A DNA stretch of 12,402 nucleotides, taken from Rhizobiaceae bacterium UBA1291. GTDB taxonomy: Bacteria; Pseudomonadota; Alphaproteobacteria; Rhizobiales; Rhizobiaceae. This document shows, piece after piece, positions 6,394 to 12,402 of this stretch. The first letter of the stretch is position 1. Each line of letters begins with the position of its first letter. The stretch covers positions 5,253 to 17,654 of the forward strand of contig DBUL01000174.1 of the NCBI GenBank assembly GCA_002307905.1, given 5' to 3'. The notes under the pieces are model-generated. The model did not search any database. It was not told where the DNA came from and was given only the letters and a program-made list of their open reading frames with translations. Both the position numbers and the translations under genes were made by a program.

Positions 6394-7604
6394 TGGCAAT
6401 CGATACCCGCACAGAAACCCCGAAAGTCTCCGTCGGCGACTATTTGCGCAAGAACATCCGCGAATACGGGCTCTTGCTCGCGCTGGTCGTCATCATGCTG
6501 CTGTTCCAGTTCCTGACCGGCGGCGTCCTGTTCAAGCCGGTGAACATCACCAATCTGGTGCTGCAGAACTCGTTCATCATCATCATGGCGCTCGGCATGC
6601 TGCTGATCATCGTTGCCGGGCATATCGACCTGTCCGTCGGCTCGATCGTCGCCTTCATCGGCGGCATATCGGCGATCATGCTGGTCAAATGGGGCTGGCA
6701 CTTCTCTCTCGTCGTGCCGCTTTGTCTGTTGATCGGCGCCGCCATGGGTGCCGCTCAGGGCTATTGGGTCGCCTACCAGAAGATCCCCTCCTTCATCGTC
6801 ACGCTCGCCGGCATGCTGGTCTTTCGCGGGCTGACCTATGTGGTGCTGGGCGGCCGGCCGATCGGCCCGTTCCCGAAGGAATTCCAGCTTCTGTCGACCG
6901 GTTTTATCCCGGACTTCCTGTCGTTCACCGATCCGGCGACAAGCACGGTCAAGAATTATGTCGCACTGATAACCGTTCTCGCGCTGGTTGGCTGGGCGAT
7001 CTATTCGGGCCTAAGGAATCGCCGGCTCAACGAGCAGCATGGAACACCCAACGAACCCTTCGTTTTCTTCGCCGGCCAGATGACCGTCATCAGCGTGGTC
7101 GCGGTATTCCTCGGCTTCCAGCTGTCGACCTATCGCGGTCTGCCGAACGTGCTGGTCGTCATGGGCGTCCTCATCGCCTTCTACACCTTCGTTACCACCC
7201 ATTCGACGATCGGCCGACGCATCTATGCCATGGGCGGCAACGAGAAGGCGGCCAAGCTCTCCGGCATCAATACCGAGCGGCTGACCTTCTACACCTTCGT
7301 CAACATGGGCGTGCTTGCCGCCCTTGCCGGCATGATCATCGCCGCCCGCCTCAATTCGGCGACGCCGAAGGCCGGCGTCGGCTTCGAACTCGACGTCATC
7401 GCCGCCTGCTTCATCGGCGGCGCCTCGGCCTCGGGCGGTGTCGGCCGTATCATCGGGGCGGTCATCGGCGCCTTCATCATGGGCGTGATGAACAACGGCA
7501 TGTCGATCATGGGTATCGGCATCGACTACCAGCAGCTGATCAAGGGTCTGGTGCTTCTGGCGGCCGTATTCTTCGACGTCTACAACAAGAACAAAGCAGT
7601 CTGA
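6393..7604 (+). CDS. gguB: Sugar ABC transporter permease GguB
   Basis: A 403-residue inner-membrane permease of the ribose/xylose (RbsC/XylH) family, partner of GguA and ChvE. A polar N-terminus (1-24) is followed by about ten hydrophobic segments, for example 26-42, 58-75, 84-98, 105-124, 133-152, 188-204, 229-243, 253-269, 300-318 and 384-396. Family marks are AGHIDLSVGS (75-84), IPSFIVTLAGMLVFRGL (131-147), the cytoplasmic coupling stretch GGNEKAAKLSGIN (281-293) and IGGASASGGVGRI (341-353). The ATG overlaps the gguA stop (TAATG), so translation is probably coupled. Its length and motifs match the family, and the assignment follows from both sequence and gene order. Confidence 0.95.
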   Translation: MAIDTRTETPKVSVGDYLRKNIREYGLLLALVVIMLLFQFLTGGVLFKPVNITNLVLQNSFIIIMALGMLLIIVAGHIDLSVGSIVAFIGGISAIMLVKWGWHFSLVVPLCLLIGAAMGAAQGYWVAYQKIPSFIVTLAGMLVFRGLTYVVLGGRPIGPFPKEFQLLSTGFIPDFLSFTDPATSTVKNYVALITVLALVGWAIYSGLRNRRLNEQHGTPNEPFVFFAGQMTVISVVAVFLGFQLSTYRGLPNVLVVMGVLIAFYTFVTTHSTIGRRIYAMGGNEKAAKLSGINTERLTFYTFVNMGVLAALAGMIIAARLNSATPKAGVGFELDVIAACFIGGASASGGVGRIIGAVIGAFIMGVMNNGMSIMGIGIDYQQLIKGLVLLAAVFFDVYNKNKAV

Positions 7605-7613
7605 GGTAAGATT

Positions 7614-8579
7614 ATGCATCTCTCGCAGTTGAAGGACGGTGGCGTGATTTGCCGCCAAGGGCAGCAGGCACGCCTGGTTCCCGGGTTTTCTTCCACCTAT
7701 GAACTCGCGAAGAACGCGGTGGAGGCCGGCATGTCGCTTGCCGCCTGCATTGCCGGTCGCGGTGAGGGTGAAGTGGTCGACCTGGCGCAGCTGGCCGCCA
7801 CCGGCAAGCTCGACTGTCCGGTCCGCCATCCCGATGCGGCCCACATGTTCCTGACCGGCACGGGGCTCACCCACACCGGTTCGGCGTCGACCCGCGACAG
7901 CATGCATGCCGATACCGTCGGCATGAGCGATTCGATGAAGATGTTTCGCATGGGCCTCGAGGGCGGCAAGCCCAAGGCCGGCGAAACCGGCGTCCAGCCC
8001 GAGTGGTTCTACAAGGGCACGGGCGTCAATGCGGTCGCCACCGGCGAGCCCCTCGTGTCGCCCTCGTTTGCGCTCGACGGTGGCGAAGAGCCGGAAATCG
8101 CCGGCTTCTACCTGATTGGCAAGGACGGGACGCCGTTCCGCCTCGGCTTCTCGATCGCCAACGAATTCTCCGACCACGTCACCGAGAAGATCAATTATCT
8201 CTACCTCGCCCATTCCAAGCTGCGCCCGGCGTCGTTCGGCCCGGAATTGCTCGTCGGGCCGTTGCCGGCGCATATCGAAGGCACCTCGCGCATTCTGCGC
8301 GACAACAAGGTGATCTGGGAAAAGCCGTTCCTCTCGGGTGAGGACAACATGTCCCACACGATTGCCAATCTCGAATACCACCATTTCAAGTACGACCTCT
8401 TCCGCCAGCCGGGCGACCTGCATGTGCACATGTTCGGCACGGCGACACTGTCGTTCGCGGACGGCATCAAGGCCGAGGACGGCGATGTGTTCGAGGTCCA
8501 GGCGGGTGCGTTCGGCCTGCCGCTCAAGAATCCGCTGGCGCGTGCCGCCGCCGGAAATCCTGACGTAACCATGCTCTGA
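7614..8579 (+). CDS. gguC: GguC/AraD1 family protein (fumarylacetoacetase fold), likely 2-keto-3-deoxy-sugar-acid dehydratase
   Basis: A 321-residue cytoplasmic protein of the GguC (AraD1) family. The C-terminal two thirds show the fumarylacetoacetate-hydrolase pattern: an E-x-E metal motif EEPEIAGFYLIGK (Glu159, Glu161) followed by GFSIANEFSDH (Asp187), then AHSKLRPASFGPELLVG (199-215). Other conserved stretches are TGTGLTHTGSASTRD (81-95), QPEWFYKG (128-135), LEYHHFKYDLFRQPGDLHVHMFGTATLS (253-280). The stop of gguB overlaps its Shine-Dalgarno (GAGGTAAG, 3 nt before ATG). FAH-fold enzymes act on 2-keto-3-deoxy sugar acids (e.g. XylX-type dehydratases), and this gene sits between transport genes and an aldonate dehydratase. 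I therefore infer that it dehydrates L-2-keto-3-deoxyarabonate to alpha-ketoglutarate semialdehyde. Family assignment is firm, the reaction inferred. Confidence 0.9.
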   Translation: MHLSQLKDGGVICRQGQQARLVPGFSSTYELAKNAVEAGMSLAACIAGRGEGEVVDLAQLAATGKLDCPVRHPDAAHMFLTGTGLTHTGSASTRDSMHADTVGMSDSMKMFRMGLEGGKPKAGETGVQPEWFYKGTGVNAVATGEPLVSPSFALDGGEEPEIAGFYLIGKDGTPFRLGFSIANEFSDHVTEKINYLYLAHSKLRPASFGPELLVGPLPAHIEGTSRILRDNKVIWEKPFLSGEDNMSHTIANLEYHHFKYDLFRQPGDLHVHMFGTATLSFADGIKAEDGDVFEVQAGAFGLPLKNPLARAAAGNPDVTML

Positions 8580-8584
8580 ACACG

Positions 8585-8602
8585 GGTGCCGCGCGCGGCG
8601 CC
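8585..8602 (+). other. Small GC-rich hairpin between gguC and the dehydratase gene
   Basis: The arms GGTGCCG and CGGCGCC (one G-U pair) enclose a CGCG loop, within a perfect 12-bp palindrome at 8588-8599. There is no T-run after it, so transcription should continue. It may act as an mRNA processing or stability element in the 53-nt gap, or be a chance GC structure. Confidence 0.35.
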
Positions 8603-8632
8603 ACGCCACCAGCAAAGAGACAGAGAACAGCC

Positions 8633-10378
8633 ATGAGCGCTTTCAAACCGGCAATTTGGCCCCGCAAGTTGCGATCCCAGGAATGGTTCGGCGGCAATAC
8701 CCGCGACAACATCTACCATCGCGGATGGCTGAAGAACCAGGGTCACCCGCACGACCTGTTCGACGGTCGTCCCGTGATCGGCATCATGAACACCTGGTCG
8801 GATCTGACCCCGTGCAACGGACACCTGCGCGACCTCGCCGAAAAGGTGAAGGCGGGTGTGTGGGAGGCCGGCGGCTTCCCGGTCGAGGTGCCGGTCTTTT
8901 CGGCATCGGAAAACACCTATCGCCCGACAGCGATGATGTATCGCAACCTCGCCGCGCTTGCGGTCGAGGAAGCGATCCGCGGCCAGCCGATCGACGGCGT
9001 CGTGCTGCTGGTGGGCTGTGACAAGACCACGCCGTCGCTGCTGATGGGGGCGGCTTCCGTCGACCTGCCGGCGATCATGGTGTCCGGCGGGCCGATGCTG
9101 AACGGCTATTTCCGCGGCGAACGGGTCGGTTCCGGCACGCATCTGTGGAAGTTCTCGGAGGCGGTGAAGGCCGGCGAGATGACGCAGGAGGAATTCCTCG
9201 AGGCCGAGGCCTCGATGTCGCGCTCCACCGGCACCTGCAACACCATGGGCACGGCCTCGACCATGGCCTCCATGGTCGAATCGCTCGGCATGACGCTCTC
9301 CGGCAATGCCGCGATCCCCGCCGTCGACAGCCGCCGCCGCGTCATGGCGCAGCTCACCGGCCGCCGCATCGTGCAGATGGTCAAGGATGACCTGAAGCCC
9401 TCCGACATTCTGACCAAGGCCGCGTTCGAAAATGCCATCCGCACCAATGGCGCGATCGGCGGCTCGACCAATGCCGTCGTGCACCTGCTGGCCATTGCCG
9501 GCCGCGTCGGCATCGATCTCTCGCTGTCCGACTGGGACCGCTGTGGCCGCGACGTGCCGACGATCGTCAACCTCATGCCGTCGGGCGAGTACCTGATGGA
9601 AGAGTTCTTCTACGCCGGCGGCCTGCCGGTGGTGCTGAAGATGCTCGGCGAAGCCGGCAAGCTGACCAAGGATGCGCTCACCGTCTCCGGCGGAACGATC
9701 TGGGACGAGGTCAAGGACGTCCGCAACTGGAACGACGACGTCATTCGTCCGGTCGAGCGTGCGCTCACCCAGCAGGGCGGCATTGCCGTGCTCAAGGGCA
9801 ATCTGGCGCCGAAGGGCTGCGTGCTGAAGCCGTCGGCCGCCTCGCCGCACCTGATGCAGCACCGTGGCCGCGCCGTGGTGTTCGAGGACATCGACGACTA
9901 CAAGGCGAAGATCAACGACGAAAATCTCGACATCGACGAGAACTGCGTCATGGTCATGAAATATTGCGGCCCCAAGGGTTATCCGGGCATGGCCGAGGTC
10001 GGCAATATGGGCCTGCCGCCCAAGGTGCTGCGCAAGGGCATTACCGACATGGTGCGCATTTCTGATGCGCGCATGTCCGGCACGGCCTATGGCACGGTTC
10101 TGCTGCACACCTCGCCCGAAGCTGCCGTCGGCGGTCCGCTCGCGGTGGTCAAGAACGGCGACATGATCGAGATCGACGTTGCCAATCGCCGCATCCATCT
10201 CGACATTCCCGATGAGGAACTGCAACGCCGTCTCGCCGCCTGGCGCCCGGCGGCCGAACCGCCGGCCAGCGGTTATGCCCGTATGTTCCACGAGCATGTC
10301 GAGGGTGCCGATACCGGCGCCGATTTCGACTTCCTCAAGGGGTGTCGCGGCTCGGCTGTCGGCAAGGATTCACACTAG
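8633..10378 (+). CDS. L-arabonate dehydratase (IlvD/Edd family, Fe-S enzyme)
   Basis: A 581-residue sugar-acid dehydratase of the IlvD/Edd family converting an aldonate, probably L-arabonate (perhaps also D-galactonate or D-fuconate), to the 2-keto-3-deoxy acid. The three cluster cysteines are present: Cys61 in TPCNGH, Cys129 in GCDKTTP and Cys202 in STGTCNTMGTAST. Lys131 follows Cys129 at the position of the metal-binding Lys, and the catalytic Ser482 lies in ISDARMSGT. The positions equal those of the crystallised Rhizobium leguminosarum L-arabinonate dehydratase (as I recall, Cys59/127/200 and Ser480) with an offset of two, and that enzyme is also about 580 residues. ATG 8633 has only a weak purine-rich sequence upstream. 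It is 10 bp from the next gene, so clearly in one operon. In Azospirillum nomenclature this is AraC, unrelated to the AraC regulator, so I give no symbol. Confidence 0.93.
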   Translation: MSAFKPAIWPRKLRSQEWFGGNTRDNIYHRGWLKNQGHPHDLFDGRPVIGIMNTWSDLTPCNGHLRDLAEKVKAGVWEAGGFPVEVPVFSASENTYRPTAMMYRNLAALAVEEAIRGQPIDGVVLLVGCDKTTPSLLMGAASVDLPAIMVSGGPMLNGYFRGERVGSGTHLWKFSEAVKAGEMTQEEFLEAEASMSRSTGTCNTMGTASTMASMVESLGMTLSGNAAIPAVDSRRRVMAQLTGRRIVQMVKDDLKPSDILTKAAFENAIRTNGAIGGSTNAVVHLLAIAGRVGIDLSLSDWDRCGRDVPTIVNLMPSGEYLMEEFFYAGGLPVVLKMLGEAGKLTKDALTVSGGTIWDEVKDVRNWNDDVIRPVERALTQQGGIAVLKGNLAPKGCVLKPSAASPHLMQHRGRAVVFEDIDDYKAKINDENLDIDENCVMVMKYCGPKGYPGMAEVGNMGLPPKVLRKGITDMVRISDARMSGTAYGTVLLHTSPEAAVGGPLAVVKNGDMIEIDVANRRIHLDIPDEELQRRLAAWRPAAEPPASGYARMFHEHVEGADTGADFDFLKGCRGSAVGKDSH

Positions 10379-10388
10379 GGAAACGGCC

Positions 10389-11318
10389 ATGCAAGACCGC
10401 ATTTCGATCGCCCTCGTCGGCATCGGCAAGATCGCCCGCGACCAGCATATCCCGTCGATCGCCGCGGGGAGCGATTTCGATCTGAAGGCGGCGGTGAGCC
10501 GTCACGGCAAGGTCGAAGGTATCGAGAACCACACGGATTTCGATGCTTTCCTCGCCACGCGCTCGGGCATCCGCGCCATTGCGCTCTGCACACCGCCGGA
10601 GGTTCGCTTCGACATGGCCCGCAAGGCGATTGCCGCCGGCCATGACGTGCTGATGGAAAAGCCGCCGGCAACCACGCTCGGCGAGGCGGAAGCGCTGGCG
10701 GATCTCGCCCGAAAGGCCGGCGTCACCCTCTTTGCCACCTGGCATTCGCGCTTTGCCCTCGGCGTCGCGCCGGCCAAGGCCTGGCTTGCCGACAAGGCAA
10801 TCCGCTCCATATCCATCGTCTGGAAGGAAGATGTCCGTCGCTGGCATCCAGGCCAGGCCTGGATCTGGGAGCCGGGCGGCTTCGGCGTCTTCGATCCCGG
10901 CATCAATGCGCTGTCGATCCTGACCGCGATCGTGCCCGGGGAGATCCTGGTCGAAAAGGCCAGCCTGGCGTTCCCGGAAAACCGCAAACAGCCGATCGCC
11001 GCCGAAATCGCCATGCGTACGCTCGGCGGTGCGCCGATTGCCGCTGCGTTCGACTGGCGTCAGGAAGGCCCGCAGACTTGGGATATCACGGTCGAGACCG
11101 GCCAGGGGACATTGCGCCTCTCCAAGGGTGGTGCCGAACTGTTTATCGATGGGATTGAAAACTCGGCTGGACCCGACCGGGAATATGCCGGTATCTACGA
11201 GCGCTTCGCCGCGCTCATCCGGGCGCGCGAGAGCGACGTTGATTTCCAGCCGCTGCGATTGGTGGCGGACGCCTTCCTGTGCGGAGAGCACCTCGAGGTC
11301 GAGGCCTTCGAAGACTGA
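10389..11318 (+). CDS. L-arabinose/D-galactose 1-dehydrogenase (Gfo/Idh/MocA family)
   Basis: A 309-residue NAD(P)-dependent oxidoreductase oxidising the anomeric carbon of L-arabinose or D-galactose to the lactone, the first catabolic step. The N-terminal Rossmann motif is GIGKIARDQH (11-20), the dinucleotide-domain marker EKPP lies at 90-93, and the substrate-domain signature KEDVRRWHPGQAWIWEPGG (146-164) leads to FDPGIN with Asp169 and Asn173, the catalytic pair of the family. Length and motifs match Azospirillum AraA (309 residues, active on both sugars) and the rhizobial galactose dehydrogenase. ATG 10389 has AGGGAAA upstream at about 7 nt; upstream extension of the frame would overlap the preceding gene by 200 nt and is implausible. 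Which sugar is preferred cannot be read from sequence, but L-arabinose fits the adjacent dehydratase. Confidence 0.92.
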   Translation: MQDRISIALVGIGKIARDQHIPSIAAGSDFDLKAAVSRHGKVEGIENHTDFDAFLATRSGIRAIALCTPPEVRFDMARKAIAAGHDVLMEKPPATTLGEAEALADLARKAGVTLFATWHSRFALGVAPAKAWLADKAIRSISIVWKEDVRRWHPGQAWIWEPGGFGVFDPGINALSILTAIVPGEILVEKASLAFPENRKQPIAAEIAMRTLGGAPIAAAFDWRQEGPQTWDITVETGQGTLRLSKGGAELFIDGIENSAGPDREYAGIYERFAALIRARESDVDFQPLRLVADAFLCGEHLEVEAFED

Positions 11319-11339
11319 TCGATTAAAGGGATAATTGCC

Positions 11340-12402
11340 ATGGCTTATGAATTTACCGGGAAGCACCTGATCGCCGGCCGCTGGGTAGCGGGCAGCGAGA
11401 CCTTCACCTCCTCGCCTGCTGAAGGTCCGGTACGGAATTTCTCCTTCGGTTCGGCGGCACTGGTGGATGAGGCCGTGCGCGGTGCGGAAGAGGCCTTCGA
11501 GAGCTATGGCTATTCCAGCCGGGCCGAGCGCGCCGCCTTTCTCGAGGCCATCGCCGAGGAGATCGACGCGCGCGGTGACGACATTACCGAAATCGGCTCC
11601 GGCGAGACCGGCCTTCCCAAGGCGCGCCTCGTCGGCGAGCGTGGCCGCACCGTTGGCCAGCTGCGGCTGTTCGCAGCGCATATCCTCAAGGGCGATTATC
11701 TCGACCGCCGTCATGATGCAGCGCTGCCGGATCGCCAGCCCCTGCCTCGCCCGGACCTCAAGATGATGCAGCGGCCGATCGGCCCGGTCGGCGTGTTCGG
11801 CGCCTCCAACTTCCCACTCGCCTTCTCGACTGCTGGCGGCGATACGGCTTTGGCCCTTGCTGCCGGTTGCCCGGTCGTGGTCAAGGGCCACGAGGCCCAT
11901 CCCGGCACAGCCGAGATCATCGCTGCTGCCATTGATGCCGCCATCAAGCGTTGCGGCGTCCATCCCGGTGTGTTCTCGCTCGTCCAGGGCGGAAACCGCG
12001 AGGTCGGCACCGCGCTGGTCCAGCATCCGCTGATCAAGGCGATCGGCTTTACCGGCTCGCTCGGCGGCGGCCGCGCCCTGTTCGACCTCTGCGCCCAGCG
12101 TCCCGAGCCCATTCCCTTCTTCGGCGAACTCGGTTCGGTCAATCCGATGTTCCTGCTGCCGCAAGCCATGGCTGCACGCGGCGAAGCGATCGCCAAGGGC
12201 TGGGTCGGTTCGCTCACCATGGGTGCCGGCCAGTTCTGCACCAATCCGGGCATTGTCGTCGTGATCGAAGGCGAAACGGCCGATGCCTTCACCAAAGCCG
12301 CCGAACAGGCACTCTCGGCGGTCGCCCCGCAGACCATGCTGACCGAGGGTATTGCCGATGCCTATCGCAAGGGCGCGACGAAGATTGCTTCCGTCGAAGG
12401 CG
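11340..12402 (+). CDS. Alpha-ketoglutarate-semialdehyde dehydrogenase (2,5-dioxovalerate dehydrogenase), partial
   Basis: The first 354 residues of an NAD(P)-dependent aldehyde dehydrogenase, open to the right edge; the family is about 500-525 residues, so about a third is missing. It oxidises alpha-ketoglutarate semialdehyde to 2-oxoglutarate, the last step of non-phosphorylating pentose oxidation. Visible active-site residues are Asn157 (GASNFPLAFS), Lys182 (VVKGHEAHPGT), Glu263 (FFGELGSVNP) and the nucleophile Cys300 (GAGQFCTNPG); the cofactor loop is FTGSLGGGR (237-245). The stretch PRPDLKMMQRPIGPVGVFGASNFPLAFS is typical of the hydroxyproline/glucarate-type KGSA dehydrogenases rather than of Azospirillum AraE, which is closer to succinate-semialdehyde dehydrogenase. 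AAAGGG lies 9 nt before the ATG, and only 21 bp separate it from the preceding gene. Confident in family, fairly confident in substrate. Confidence 0.92.
   Translation, partial: MAYEFTGKHLIAGRWVAGSETFTSSPAEGPVRNFSFGSAALVDEAVRGAEEAFESYGYSSRAERAAFLEAIAEEIDARGDDITEIGSGETGLPKARLVGERGRTVGQLRLFAAHILKGDYLDRRHDAALPDRQPLPRPDLKMMQRPIGPVGVFGASNFPLAFSTAGGDTALALAAGCPVVVKGHEAHPGTAEIIAAAIDAAIKRCGVHPGVFSLVQGGNREVGTALVQHPLIKAIGFTGSLGGGRALFDLCAQRPEPIPFFGELGSVNPMFLLPQAMAARGEAIAKGWVGSLTMGAGQFCTNPGIVVVIEGETADAFTKAAEQALSAVAPQTMLTEGIADAYRKGATKIASVEG

Noticed and set aside
8201..10297. 698-codon minus-strand ORF, plus similar long minus-strand ORFs at 7011-8615, 10335-12164 and 5392-6399
   Set aside because: Long antisense frames are expected opposite GC-rich genes. 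Their His/Arg/Asp/Gly-rich low-complexity sequence fits no family, and the plus strand carries well-identified genes.

Overview
The window looks like a chromosomal or chromid segment of an alphaproteobacterium of the order Hyphomicrobiales, most likely Rhizobiaceae (Rhizobium/Agrobacterium group). The reasons are the high-GC coding sequence, a DUF2794 gene (an alphaproteobacterial family), CTTGAC-type -35 elements, and above all the gene order gbpR-chvE-gguA-gguB-gguC, known from Agrobacterium. I see no insertion sequence, prophage, CRISPR array, tRNA or rRNA. The genus cannot be fixed from the sequence alone.

Left part (1-2360). The minus strand carries the 5' 306 codons of asd (aspartate-semialdehyde dehydrogenase), cut by the left edge. 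It has an approximately 245-nt untranslated leader holding an unlisted 39-codon ORF (1029-1148). This ORF has a good Shine-Dalgarno and ends in a Thr/Lys-rich run, TTKAKTTTKT, just before its stop. Asd feeds threonine, lysine and methionine synthesis, so this looks like a leader-peptide control system. A plausible promoter lies at 1173-1201, hairpins follow the leader ORF, and one segment is complementary to the asd Shine-Dalgarno. A GNAT acetyltransferase of the phosphinothricin/methionine-sulfoximine type runs rightward (1398-1955) and converges, with only 3 bp between stops, on a leftward DUF2794 gene (1959-2360).

Centre (2561-8579). A LysR-type regulator (gbpR, minus strand) diverges from chvE (periplasmic aldose-binding protein), followed by gguA (double-domain sugar ABC ATPase), gguB (permease) and gguC (fumarylacetoacetase-fold protein). 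The 161-bp divergent region holds two facing promoter candidates, an ATT-N11-AAT LysR-type box and two ACGGTAT repeats 32 bp apart. A stem-loop with a TTCG loop separates chvE from the ABC genes.

Right part (8633-12402). In the same direction and closely spaced follow an IlvD/Edd-family L-arabonate dehydratase, a Gfo/Idh/MocA L-arabinose/D-galactose 1-dehydrogenase, and the first 354 codons of an alpha-ketoglutarate-semialdehyde dehydrogenase, cut by the right edge. With gguABC they form one likely sugar operon. ChvE-GguAB imports L-arabinose, D-galactose and related aldoses. The dehydrogenase oxidises the sugar to a lactone, the dehydratase converts the aldonate to a 2-keto-3-deoxy acid, GguC is the best candidate for the next dehydration, and the aldehyde dehydrogenase finishes at 2-oxoglutarate. 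A lactonase is not in the window.
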